Position numbers and translations under genes: made by a program
Notes under the pieces: model-generated
The model's input: the letters and a program-made list of their open reading frames with translations, nothing else
What the model was told of the DNA's origin: nothing
The model's database searches: none
Shown here: positions 41,529-50,438 of the stretch, one piece after another
How the letters are laid out: every line of letters begins with the position of its first letter
How positions within the stretch are numbered: the stretch's first letter is position 1
Source: Candidatus Gastranaerophilales bacterium
Lineage (GTDB): Bacteria > Cyanobacteriota > Vampirovibrionia > Gastranaerophilales > Gastranaerophilaceae
NCBI GenBank assembly: GCA_944326475.1
Contig: CALVEC010000011.1
Span: forward strand, 1 to 64,000
Direction: 5' to 3'
Length of the DNA stretch: 64,000 nt

Positions 41529-42548
41529 ATGGACAAACTAAAGGACTTTAATCCTGATAAAATAAAATTTACTTATATGAATGCGGATGATTTTGAAATT
41601 AGTCTTGACAGACTCACCAGATTCAAATTCACAGAAAAAAAATATTTTCGTGTTTTTAGTGAAATAATTACAAAACACCTGACAACTCCAAAATTAAGCA
41701 GACAGGATATCGAAAGCTTAAAAACAGAGACAATGGTTCGGATTGTTGAAAATATCTGGAACGGTTCACTAAAAAATCATATAAAACAGTTGGGGACAGA
41801 AAAATTTTTAAACGAGCTGCTGAAAAAAGAAGAAAACGATGCTTTTAATCTTTCAGAGGAAATGAAAAAACTCGCTGGTGCAAATCTCAATATCACAGAC
41901 GCTTTGAAGCTTTTTTCAGAGTATAAAAATCTTCCGCTGAACCTAAAAAGATTGAATATATTACAAAAAGAACGCAATGAAGCACCCTCAGTTCTGCGGG
42001 AGAAGTATGCTCTAAAATTTCCGGTTGAAAAAGTGGTTTTGTGCGAAGGTATAACAGAAGAAATTCTCTTGCCGGGGTTTGCAAAAATTTACGGTTATGA
42101 TTTTAACCGATTCGGGGTGCATTTAATCAGTGCCGGCGGTAAAAACCAGGTGGCAAAATTGTACTGCGAACTTAAAGAGGAACTTAAAATCCCTGTATTT
42201 ATACTTCTTGATGCAGATGCAAAACAAATTTCCGAAGTTATTGCAAGTGTTTTGAGACAACATGATGTGATTTATCTTATCAAACACGGTGAATTTGAAG
42301 ATATATTTCCGCTGACACTGATTAGAAGGACGATAAATAACAGCTTTAAGAATATTCTAAAAGCAAGTGTTAATGATTTTAAAAGGGATATGCCGATGAC
42401 AAAAACTCTTGCTGACTACTATCGCGAAAACCGGCTCGGTGACTTCCAAAAAGCTGATTTTGCAAAACAGATTTATGAAAATCTACATAGCAAAAAAGAT
42501 TTATCAGACGAGATTGCAGCTATTGTTGATATGATAGCCGGGCTTTGA
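41529..42548 (+). CDS. TOPRIM-domain (OLD-family-like) nuclease without ATPase domain
   Basis: 339 residues with a helical N-terminus (about 1-160) and a TOPRIM domain: VVLCEGITEEILLPGFAK (catalytic E in CEG-x-x-E, near 176) and FILLDADAKQ (the DxD pair near 231). OLD-family nucleases join an ABC ATPase to such a TOPRIM; here the ATPase part is absent. Likely a DNA nuclease in phage defence or repair. ATG has GGAGG upstream. It sits beside the type III system but on the opposite strand. Confidence 0.75.
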   Translation: MDKLKDFNPDKIKFTYMNADDFEISLDRLTRFKFTEKKYFRVFSEIITKHLTTPKLSRQDIESLKTETMVRIVENIWNGSLKNHIKQLGTEKFLNELLKKEENDAFNLSEEMKKLAGANLNITDALKLFSEYKNLPLNLKRLNILQKERNEAPSVLREKYALKFPVEKVVLCEGITEEILLPGFAKIYGYDFNRFGVHLISAGGKNQVAKLYCELKEELKIPVFILLDADAKQISEVIASVLRQHDVIYLIKHGEFEDIFPLTLIRRTINNSFKNILKASVNDFKRDMPMTKTLADYYRENRLGDFQKADFAKQIYENLHSKKDLSDEIAAIVDMIAGL

Positions 42549-42761
42549 TTATTTCATGCATTTTACAACAATAAATGCAATTGCAGAGGCAATTGTGCCG
42601 ATAATCGGCAATGTATAAGAAGGTTTGTGTTCAATATTGTATACCTGTGAATCATAATTTTCCCGTGCAATGGTTTCTGTCATTTTTGCTGCACCTTTTG
42701 TATTCGGAGGATAAGAATACTGAATCGGCTGATAATTTACACTACTGTTTACTGTTGTCAT
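42549..42761 (-). CDS. small membrane protein
   Basis: 70 residues with one C-terminal hydrophobic segment (YTLPIIGTIASAIAFIVV) and a basic tip, so an inserted tail anchor. N-terminal Ser/Asn/Tyr-rich, Pro-containing region. Its end is flush with the end of the TOPRIM gene. No family known. Confidence 0.5.
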   Translation of the reverse strand: MTTVNSSVNYQPIQYSYPPNTKGAAKMTETIARENYDSQVYNIEHKPSYTLPIIGTIASAIAFIVVKCMK

Positions 42762-42889
42762 ATTTTAACCTACACTTAAAACTACCTGTTTATATAAAAA
42801 CATTCGATGATAAAAAATTGCTAAATTTTTGAATATAGCATATAATTTAATAAATATATTTGTAAATAAGAATTAGTAAGGATTTTATT

Positions 42890-43516
42890 ATGAGTAAATT
42901 CAGATTAAGAACAGGATTCACGCTTGCGGAAGCACTTATTTCAATGGTTATTATCGGTGTTGTAATGGCACTGTTGTTAAGAGCCATAAACAGAGTTTCT
43001 CCGGACAAAGAAAAGATGATGTACACAAAAACTTATCATACAATGGAATCCGTAGTATACGAACTTATCAATGACTACACAAAATATGACCAGGATTTAG
43101 ATGCCGAAGACCATGCGGATTTTTCACAAGATCCTTTGGAGATAGACGGAGAGCCTGCTTGGATTGAAATTAAAGGTACAAAATATAATGTAACTAAAGA
43201 AAACGCTTTATGCTACTACACTGCTGAAAAGCTTAATACAATCGGCTCTATAAACTGCGGTGCAGGAGCTACTACGAAAAACTTCACAACTTCAAACGGT
43301 GTTGACTGGTACGGTCTTGGCGGCGCCACTTATCCGAAAACCGTTTCTGTTGATATCAACGGAGACCAGGATGAAGGACGTTGCACAAGAACAAACGGTT
43401 GTGAGATTATAGTTTATGCTGACGGACAAGTTGGTGTCCCCGAAGGCGGACTTGAAGAAGAATATTTGACAACTCAAACTGAGCTGAATAGCAAAAAGGA
43501 TAAAGACAAGGACTAA
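42890..43516 (+). CDS. type IV pilin/pseudopilin-like protein
   Basis: 208 residues with a prepilin leader: MSKFRLRTGFTLAEALISMVIIGVV. Cleavage is expected after Gly in RTG|FTLAEAL, with the conserved E at +5, followed by the hydrophobic helix. The globular part is acidic with two cysteine pairs (NCGAG and GCEIIV). The C-terminal tail ends KKDKDKD. It belongs to a type IV pilus or type II secretion-like system whose other genes are elsewhere. Separated by three bases from mtnP, so it may be cotranscribed. Confidence 0.85.
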   Translation: MSKFRLRTGFTLAEALISMVIIGVVMALLLRAINRVSPDKEKMMYTKTYHTMESVVYELINDYTKYDQDLDAEDHADFSQDPLEIDGEPAWIEIKGTKYNVTKENALCYYTAEKLNTIGSINCGAGATTKNFTTSNGVDWYGLGGATYPKTVSVDINGDQDEGRCTRTNGCEIIVYADGQVGVPEGGLEEEYLTTQTELNSKKDKDKD

Positions 43517-43519
43517 TCG

Positions 43520-44326
43520 ATGAATGATAATAAAACAATTGCCACAATAGGTGTTTTTGGCGGTTCAGGCTTTTATAAATTTCTTGACGATATTGAAGAA
43601 ATGCGGGTTGAAACGCCTTACGGTGCACCGTCTGACAGTGTTTTTATAGGCACAATCGGACCTCATAAGGTTGCATTTATGCCCCGTCACAACAGAAATC
43701 ACACAATCCCCCCGCATTTGATTAATTACAGGGCAAATGTATGGGCAATGAAATCTTTAGGTGTACAGCGTGTAATATCACCTTGCGCAGCGGGAAGTTT
43801 ACAAAAACATGTAGAACCCGGAGATTTTGTAATATGTGATCAGTATGTAGACTGGACAGACGGCAGAAAATCAACGTTTTTTGACGGTCCTATCGTTACT
43901 CACGTAAGCGCGGCAAACCCATACTGTCCTGAAATGAGAAATCTTGCGCTGGATGCCGGTCGTGATGCAGGTATAAAACTGCATTCTACAGGTACTGTTG
44001 TTGTTATAAACGGTCCGAGATTTTCTACGAAAGCAGAGTCTAAGTTTTTCACCTCACAAGGCTGGGAAGTTATCAATATGACCCAATTCCCGGAAGCCTA
44101 TCTGGTGAAGGAGCTTGATATGTGTCCGCTTAATATATCTTTAATTACGGACTATGATGCAGGGCTGGTTGGTGAAGTTCCGCCGGTTTCTCATGCTGAA
44201 GTTATGAAAGTTTTTGAAAACAACAATCACAAGCTGAAAAATCTGTTATTCAGCCTGATTGAACGCATTCCGGTTGAAAGAAGTTCGTGTGAATGCGCAA
44301 AGACGATAGCCGGTTCAAGAGTATAA
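43520..44326 (+). CDS. mtnP: S-methyl-5'-thioadenosine phosphorylase
   Basis: Cleaves methylthioadenosine with phosphate to adenine and methylthioribose-1-phosphate (purine/methionine salvage). 268 residues with IGVFGGSGFY at the N-terminus, TPYGAPSDSV (phosphate/ribose contact), the RHNRNHTIPPHLINYRAN motif, and NGPRFSTKAES with NMTQFPEAYLVKEL (base and ribose binding). The Pro/His-rich motifs separate it from ordinary PNP. Close to bacterial MtnP in length. It lies downstream of the pseudopilin gene. Confidence 0.9.
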   Translation: MNDNKTIATIGVFGGSGFYKFLDDIEEMRVETPYGAPSDSVFIGTIGPHKVAFMPRHNRNHTIPPHLINYRANVWAMKSLGVQRVISPCAAGSLQKHVEPGDFVICDQYVDWTDGRKSTFFDGPIVTHVSAANPYCPEMRNLALDAGRDAGIKLHSTGTVVVINGPRFSTKAESKFFTSQGWEVINMTQFPEAYLVKELDMCPLNISLITDYDAGLVGEVPPVSHAEVMKVFENNNHKLKNLLFSLIERIPVERSSCECAKTIAGSRV

Positions 44327-44341
44327 AATAAGGAGAAAATA

Positions 44342-44605
44342 TTGCTCATAGCAAGTATAGTAAACCTGTTATTCGAGATATACGGGTGGTTTCTTATAGT
44401 AAGAATTTTCCTGACCTGGATACCGTCAATTGACTGGTACAAAAACCCTTGGAAAACGATTGCCGCCGCAGCCGATGTATTTCTAAACCCTTTCCGGATT
44501 ATACCGCCGATTTACGGTTTGGATTTTTCGCCAATAGTCGCTTTGCTGTTTTTGCGATTTGCACAAATTGCAATCACCAGAGTGCTGGTTTATTTCAACC
44601 TCTAA
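44342..44605 (+). CDS. YggT family membrane protein
   Basis: 87-residue two-helix membrane protein of the YggT family (LIVRIFLTWIPSIDW and ALLFLRFAQIAITRVL). TTG start with AAGGAG upstream. In cyanobacteria the family is linked to cell division and nucleoid/thylakoid distribution and in other bacteria to osmotic stress; which applies here is not known. Sixteen bases downstream of mtnP, so likely cotranscribed. Confidence 0.85.
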   Translation: MLIASIVNLLFEIYGWFLIVRIFLTWIPSIDWYKNPWKTIAAAADVFLNPFRIIPPIYGLDFSPIVALLFLRFAQIAITRVLVYFNL

Positions 44606-44688
44606 ATTCGGCTACATTAATAAGCGGATGTAAAAAATTGTTAACATAAGATAAAATTAAATAAATAAGGTAGCAAAAAAGTATCGTT

Positions 44689-45126
44689 ATGGTTTTTAAA
44701 GCTATAAAGGTACAAAACAGTATCAGTGTAAGAGAGACTCAGGAGAGTAAATTCGTGGTAGACAATCGCTCAGCTGGATTTTTTGGAATCGGTGGCAGCT
44801 TTAATTTTAAAAGCGGCGACATATCCGGTACTGCGGCAAAAACTTCTGAGGAAAAAATGGGACAGGGCACAGAATACTTTGCCCAGGAACAGATGCCTGA
44901 TGATATGGATGGTATGGAAAATTCCCGTTTTGTTGACAGAAGCGCACAGCTTAACGCCACTCTTAACTCGCTTGCAATGATGAATGTTGCGAACCTGCTG
45001 AAAAAGAACAAAGACCAGAAGAATTACAGAAAAATTTCTGAAAAAGAGCTTGCCGAAAACAAGTATAAAATACCGGTCTGGGAAGATTATCAGGACGAAA
45101 ACGAAGATTTTTTATACGTTGACTAA
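44689..45126 (+). CDS. unknown acidic protein upstream of obgE
   Basis: 145 residues. A Gly/Phe-rich patch (SAGFFGIGGSFNF) near the N-terminus, a Met/Asp-rich middle and a Glu/Asp-rich C-terminus. No family recognised. Its stop is two bases before the obgE start, so it is translationally linked to it. Confidence 0.55.
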   Translation: MVFKAIKVQNSISVRETQESKFVVDNRSAGFFGIGGSFNFKSGDISGTAAKTSEEKMGQGTEYFAQEQMPDDMDGMENSRFVDRSAQLNATLNSLAMMNVANLLKKNKDQKNYRKISEKELAENKYKIPVWEDYQDENEDFLYVD

Positions 45127-45128
45127 AA

Positions 45129-46394
45129 ATGTTTTTAGATAAGACAAAAGTTAGAATAATATCAGGAAAAGGCGGAAACGGTGCAGTTGCGTGGCGTCGT
45201 GAAAAATATGTCGACAAAGGCGGTCCGGCAGGCGGCGACGGCGGCAGGGGCGGCAGCGTGTATTTTATTGCTGATGAAAGTATGACAACACTGCTGGATT
45301 TCCGTTACAAATCTGTTTTTAAAGCAGAAAACGGAGAAAACGGACGTTCAAAATCCCAGCACGGTAAAGGCGGAAAAGACCTTTATATAAAGGTACCTTT
45401 GGGAACAATTGTTCGAGACCCTGAAAATGATAAGATTATAGCCGACTTAACGGAAGAAGGACAAAAAATTCTTGTTGCAAAAGGCGGCAGAGGCGGTCGC
45501 GGCAACTGCAGATTTGCAACACCCCAAAAGCGCGCTCCGCAGTTTTGCGAACCCGGTGAAGCCGGTATAGAAAGAGAATTGGAACTTGAGTTAAAACTGA
45601 TTGCCGATGTCGGATTACTCGGTATGCCTAATGCCGGTAAATCCACACTTATTAGCGTTATCAGCTCGGCAAAACCGAAAATTGCCGACTACCCGTTTAC
45701 AACCCTTGTTCCCCATCTTGGTGTTGTCAAAAAACAAAACGGTGACGGGTACGTTGTTGCTGATATTCCCGGGCTTATTGAGGGTGCAAGTGACGGTATA
45801 GGACTCGGGCACGAATTTTTGCGCCACGTAGAGCGCTGCAGATTCTTGATTCACGTTGTTGATTTAACACAAGAAAACCCTGTTGAGAATTATGAAAAAA
45901 TAAACAACGAACTTGCTAAGCATTCAAAGCAGCTTTCCGAGCTTTATCAGGTTATAGCCTTGAACAAAATTGATGCAATAGATTCTGAGCTGGCGGAAAA
46001 ATATCTTTCCGGGTTCAAAAAATATTCAAAAGATGTATTTTTAATTTCTGCTGCGACATCAAAAGGAGTCAGCGAACTTGTGAACTTTGTCTCACAAAAA
46101 GTGGATGAAATACCCAAGCCGCATATTCCCGTAGATATAGAGGAAGACCTTGCCGCTTTTGACAATGACGACAGCTCCTATTCAATATACAAAGTCGATA
46201 AAAATACGTTTGTTATTGAAGGCGGGAAATTATTCAGACTGGCAAACGTGACAGATGCAAGAAATATTGACCAGATATACAGATTTCAGAATATTATGGC
46301 GTCGATGAATGTCTTTGAAGCGCTGAAAGCCGCAGGCATTAAGGACGGGAATGTCGTAAAGGTCGGGCATATCGAGTTTGAGTATTACGATTAA
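45129..46394 (+). CDS. obgE: GTPase ObgE/CgtA
   Basis: Essential GTPase of ribosome assembly and stress signalling. 421 residues: the Gly-rich Obg domain (about 1-158, RIISGKGGNGAVAWRREKYV... GGPAGGDGGRGG), a G-domain (about 160-335) with G1 GMPNAGKS, switch-I ADYPFTTL, G3 ADIPGLIEGA, G4 NKID and G5 SAATSKG, and a C-terminal OCT-like domain (about 345-421). Start ATG follows the preceding gene with two bases between. Converges on the TPR gene with a 4-base overlap. Confidence 0.97.
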   Translation: MFLDKTKVRIISGKGGNGAVAWRREKYVDKGGPAGGDGGRGGSVYFIADESMTTLLDFRYKSVFKAENGENGRSKSQHGKGGKDLYIKVPLGTIVRDPENDKIIADLTEEGQKILVAKGGRGGRGNCRFATPQKRAPQFCEPGEAGIERELELELKLIADVGLLGMPNAGKSTLISVISSAKPKIADYPFTTLVPHLGVVKKQNGDGYVVADIPGLIEGASDGIGLGHEFLRHVERCRFLIHVVDLTQENPVENYEKINNELAKHSKQLSELYQVIALNKIDAIDSELAEKYLSGFKKYSKDVFLISAATSKGVSELVNFVSQKVDEIPKPHIPVDIEEDLAAFDNDDSSYSIYKVDKNTFVIEGGKLFRLANVTDARNIDQIYRFQNIMASMNVFEALKAAGIKDGNVVKVGHIEFEYYD

Positions 46395-47317
46395 CTTTTT
46401 GCGAGTTTTAGTTCATTTTCGAGAAGTCTCGGCTCAAATGACAGCGTGTCGGCATTGTTCAATGCTTCTTGAAGCTCATTGATGTATCCGTCTGTGTTTC
46501 CTGCTTCTTTAAACATCTGCGCAAGTGTGTAGTGAAGGTTTGCGTCGTAAGGGTTTTGTTTTATTGCCTCAATCATTATTTTGGAAGCATCGGCAAAATC
46601 GTTGTCTTGCACGAGTATTTGGGCAAAAACAGTCGACGCATGAGCATCTTTGGGGTTCAATTCAAGTGTCTTTTTTAAAAATTCTACAGCTTTATCCTTT
46701 TCGCCCTGTTCAAAATATATAGACGCAAGATTGTAATACGCCCAGCTGTAATCAGGTGAAATATCAATAACTTTTTGATAAAATTCAACGGCTTTGTCTC
46801 TCATACCGAGCTTGTCGTAAGCAAATGCAAGATAAAAACAGTTTATGTAGTCCCCGGGATTCATTTCTAAGACTTTTTCCAAAAAAGGAACTGCAAGTTC
46901 ATATTCATTTTTGTGAGAGTATGCGTATCCGAGGTTAAAATAAGAATTTGTGTCCTCCGGCTCTTTTTCAATAACTGAATGGAATAGCTCAATAGCCTTG
47001 TCGTAGTCGCCGTTTTGGGCGTAAGCATACCCGAGATTGTACATAAAATCAGGCTCATCGGGCTGAAGACGCAATGCATTCTGATATGAGTAAATAGCTT
47101 TTTCAGGCTTTTTAAGGTTTTCAAGAACAATACCTAGATTGTAGTGTAATCGCGGGTCTTCCGGAAAAGTCTGTAACAGATAATAAAGCTCTTTGAGCGC
47201 TTCTTCATTGAAGCCGTTTTCCATAAACGCCGTGGCAAGCTCTCTGCGAGCCTGAAAATTAGTGGGTTCTTCTTTAACTTTTTGCGCTAACTTCTCAATT
47301 TCCGTAAATTTATCCAT
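46391..47317 (-). CDS. TPR-repeat protein
   Basis: 308 residues made of about eight tetratricopeptide repeats (for example PRLHYNLGIVLENLKKPEKA and SWAYYNLASIYFEQGEKDKA). No signal peptide or other domain. TPR proteins are scaffolds; partner unknown. The start ATG is at 47317 with no clear Shine-Dalgarno. Its end overlaps the obgE end by 4 bases, tail to tail. Confidence 0.85.
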   Translation of the reverse strand: MDKFTEIEKLAQKVKEEPTNFQARRELATAFMENGFNEEALKELYYLLQTFPEDPRLHYNLGIVLENLKKPEKAIYSYQNALRLQPDEPDFMYNLGYAYAQNGDYDKAIELFHSVIEKEPEDTNSYFNLGYAYSHKNEYELAVPFLEKVLEMNPGDYINCFYLAFAYDKLGMRDKAVEFYQKVIDISPDYSWAYYNLASIYFEQGEKDKAVEFLKKTLELNPKDAHASTVFAQILVQDNDFADASKIMIEAIKQNPYDANLHYTLAQMFKEAGNTDGYINELQEALNNADTLSFEPRLLENELKLAKS

Positions 47318-47383
47318 AAATGTATTTTAGCATATAAACTGCATATAGGATACGTATAAATAGTAATTGCCGGCTTGGTTTTG

Positions 47384-47415
47384 CCCCCGGGCACAGTGCA
47401 GACTGTGCCGGGGGG
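47384..47415. terminator. GC-rich hairpin next to the autotransporter remnant
   Basis: CCCCC-G-GGCACAGT / ACTGTGCC-GGGGGG, an about 13-bp stem with a bulged G and loop GCAG. It stands 30 bases past the barrel-fragment stop. A second CAGGC/GCCTG hairpin lies at about 47,429-47,444. No clear T-run, so it may be a transcript-end hairpin or a repeat element. Confidence 0.5.
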
Positions 47416-47445
47416 AAAGGTTGGCAACAGGCATTAAAGCCTGCA

Positions 47446-47952
47446 CTAATCCTTGCCGATTTTCCATCTGAGCCCGAAGGAGAAGGATATGCCGTTTCTG
47501 CCGCCGTTGTGTATCATAGCCTGTCCAAACGCAAGGAACTTGTCCTTAAACCGTTTTTGCAAGCCCACTCCATACTGTACGTACGGTTTTATTGACATCT
47601 CAGGCAATCTGACATCGTTTGCATAAACCTTGCTGTCATCGAGCAGGTTCCAGACCATATTTACCCCTAAATACGGCTGCCATCCGTTTTTCGTGTTGCC
47701 GATGAGCTTAATCCCCGGTGCTAACTGGATTGCGTGCAAAGGATCGCTCTCGATTCTGACGCCTGCCGCATTGTTGTAATCAAACGTGTTTACAAACGTA
47801 TAAGATATTAAGAAATTGGGCTGCAATATCATTCTGCCGTCAAAGAACTCGAAGTTGTAACCGGTTTTGTTGCCGATGCCGGCAAGCAGCATTGTGTAGT
47901 TTTCAGAACCGTACATTGTGCTTGCATCACCTACGCTTGCACCAACAGACAA
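47446..47952 (-). pseudogene. autotransporter C-terminal barrel fragment
   Basis: 168 residues of an autotransporter-type outer-membrane beta-barrel with alternating beta strands, e.g. QPYLGVNMVWNLL and QKRFKDKFLAFGQA, ending in FSFGLRWKIGKD (last residues of an outer-membrane strand). The frame is open upstream to about 48,045, reading YSGVDAYQNGGLIGTTA, i.e. inside the 3' end of the passenger fragment but in another frame. A complete barrel has about 270 residues, so part is missing. With the passenger fragment it is a broken autotransporter gene. Confidence 0.6.
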
Positions 47953-48026
47953 GGTTGTTGCGTTAAAGAAGTTGCCTTTGTAGAAGGTTGCTGTCGTACC
48001 GATTAAACCGCCGTTCTGATAGGCAT

Positions 48027-49595
48027 CTACACCGGAGTATCTGTTTCGTTTTCGAGGTTGAACAGGGTGTGATTCTGGGCGTTAATGTTTGAAGGAGTAG
48101 TTGAGCCTTTGCCGTTGATGTTGAGAGTGCCATCTGTTACTGTGCCGAGGTCTTTGCTTAACATGTAGTTGTCTGTTGTTCTGAACGTGAAGTTTCTTTC
48201 GTTTTCACTTTCCTTTGTTGCTATTAGGTCTAAGGTGTCGTAAACACCTGCTTGTTCAATTGTAATACTGCCATTTTTTGTATCTTTTGTTGCAAGTTCT
48301 ATAGCACCAATGGCTGTATAAATTGCATCATTATAGACTGTGTCATCTATATCTAATGCACCCATTGATAAAATGTTATTTCCCAGTGCTAACTGCAAAT
48401 TAGATGAACTGCTTGTATTTTTAATTATTTGTACTGTAATTGGATCAGAAGACGAACCTATCAAATTTATAGAGTTTAAAATAAGAGTGCCTGTTGATTT
48501 ATCTTGTGTTGTAATTGTATCGGCAATTTTATTAGTCATATCGACATCGACATTAAGCTTTGAGTTGCTGTTTGCTGTCATAGAAACAAATTCATAGTCT
48601 CGGGTTTCACCGTTTGCAAAGTCGACTGTGACATTTCTTGAGGTTACCTTGGCTTTGTCTATGTCATTATATAATGAGACTGTACCGGTTCCATCGCCGG
48701 TAAGAGCAAGCGTATAAACATCGCTTGATCTTTCCCAAAATACAGGTACAGAAGCACCCAGTGGCATGTCTGAACTCATATCTTCACTGGAGCCGCCGGT
48801 GATGGTATCGTCTATTTGTATTTTTCCATTGTTAACAGCGTTCAGAGTTAATGTGGTGTAATGTTCTACAACCCCATCTTCATCTGCTATGTTAGAAACA
48901 TATATTGCATTGTTTTCTTTGACACCATTTGATTCTGTATAGTTGCCGGATATTAAAGCGATTCCGTTATCCGCGCTAATTGTAAGGTCGCTTCTTGTAA
49001 ATATTGCACCGCCTAGTGCATATTTGTCTTTTGAATGTACATAGTTTCCGATAAAATCAGCGGTTATGTTTCCGATAGTTCCACTGTTACCGTTATAAAT
49101 TGCTCCGCCATATTGAGTACTTAAGCTACTGTCTGTAGTTTGCCCGACAAACGCACCGGTTATTGTCTCATAAGCTGTTTTGTTTTCAATTCGCTCTAAA
49201 GAACCGCCGCCAGCATTGTATTTGTATGTTATCGTCTGTCCTACGGGTGTTGTCGGGTCTTGTTTAAATTCCAGTTTGCCCGTATCGGCGTTCTTTTCCC
49301 AGCCGAAAGTCATTGTTGTTGTGCCGTTCGGGTCGCCGTATTGTGTTTGTTTTAAAGAGACTGTGTAATATTTTGGTGTTGTCTCGATTGTGGTTACTTC
49401 TTTGTATTGAACACCTTCAACGCGGTCTGATTCTGCGACTTCCAAGCCCGTTTTAGGGTCGTAGTATTTTATTTCGGTTGGTTTTGAAAAATCTTTAGGA
49501 TATTTAGTGTATGTTTTACAATTTGTTACACATTCACGGTAATATTGCGCATTAGGCTGATTTTGTTCTCTGCGGGATGAAATAATGCCGGTTCG
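48027..49595 (-). pseudogene. autotransporter passenger fragment (no start, frameshifted end)
   Basis: The open frame from TGA near 49,598 to TAG at 48,027 has no ATG in its first 150 bases; the first usable start is TTG 49445 (472 residues). The protein is a repetitive beta-helix passenger rich in Asn, Thr, Gly (YTTLTLNAVNNGKIQ, NSIN...). It has no signal peptide. It ends NLENETDTPV-stop where the barrel frame takes over, so the two halves are out of frame. Reads as a decayed or assembly-damaged autotransporter. Confidence 0.55.
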
Positions 49596-49633
49596 TCAGA
49601 CTATGCACACTGCGGCTGCCCTAGTGAAGGCAA

Positions 49634-50407
49634 TTACTTCAAAATTGCGCCAATCCAATTTGCTATATCTGCAGCCATTGTCGGGTTTGCTTTAAGCATC
49701 AGCATACCGGCTCCGCCGACAGGATAAATCTTTTCATCATAGCGTCCCTGTGCAAATTTTTTCAATTCTGCAATTTGTTGAAACGAATAATTATCCCTTT
49801 TGCTTGCTATTGCCATAATCGGCGTTGAACCGAGGTTTGTCATAGCAATCGGGGTATACAATCCTTTAAATTTCAAGGACGGAGAAATCAGGACGATACC
49901 TTTGGGTTTTATTTTTAGCTGTTCCGCCGTAAGGATTGCCGTGTTCGCACCTATGTCCGCACCTATTATTACATAGTCCTTGTCGGAAAGGTTTTTGTAT
50001 GCATACAAAACATAATTAAGCATTTCTAATACATCTTTCGGGTACTTTGAGAATTGTGTATCCGTATATTTTGTCCAGTAATGAATGCGAAAATTCGAGT
50101 CATAAAGACTCTGTCCGTGTCCTCTTAAATCAACGAGCAGCACTGCATAGCCTTTGTCGTTCAGCATTTTCGGCAGAGTTGTCCAATATGAGCTTGAGTA
50201 CCCCAAAGAATGGAGCATGATAACCAGCGGATAGGAGGGCTTTTTAACTTTGGGGTAGATGATTTTTGATTTTATTATAAAACTGTCTTTTGTTTCATAA
50301 GTAAGAGCCAGAGTGCTTTTCTGCTTTTTGGGTGCAGCATTTGCAGCTGCCGGCAGGAGCAGGGTTGCTGTCATTATTAAAAATATAATTAGCTTTTTCA
50401 TTTTCAC
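49634..50407 (-). CDS. secreted alpha/beta-hydrolase-fold protein with altered catalytic residues
   Basis: 257 residues, signal peptide (LIIFLIMTATLLLPAAANAA, cleavage near 25). Alpha/beta-hydrolase: VIMLHSLGYSSSYW (oxyanion loop region), LVDLRGHGQS, and the nucleophile elbow IGADIGAN, where the usual Ser is D151. The usual catalytic His near the C-terminus is not seen (GGAGMLML). An Asp nucleophile occurs in dehalogenase/epoxide-hydrolase types, but loss of the His makes the activity doubtful. The start is followed on the minus strand by a basic N-terminus MKMKK. Function unknown. Confidence 0.75.
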   Translation of the reverse strand: MKMKKLIIFLIMTATLLLPAAANAAPKKQKSTLALTYETKDSFIIKSKIIYPKVKKPSYPLVIMLHSLGYSSSYWTTLPKMLNDKGYAVLLVDLRGHGQSLYDSNFRIHYWTKYTDTQFSKYPKDVLEMLNYVLYAYKNLSDKDYVIIGADIGANTAILTAEQLKIKPKGIVLISPSLKFKGLYTPIAMTNLGSTPIMAIASKRDNYSFQQIAELKKFAQGRYDEKIYPVGGAGMLMLKANPTMAADIANWIGAILK

Positions 50408-50438
50408 TCTTGCTCTATTCCTTCACGGGATGGTTTGT

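Noticed and set aside
42597-42609. GCCGATAATCGGC as a sigma-28 -10 box.
   Set aside because: It lies inside the coding sequence of the small membrane protein and has no TAAAGTTT at the right distance.
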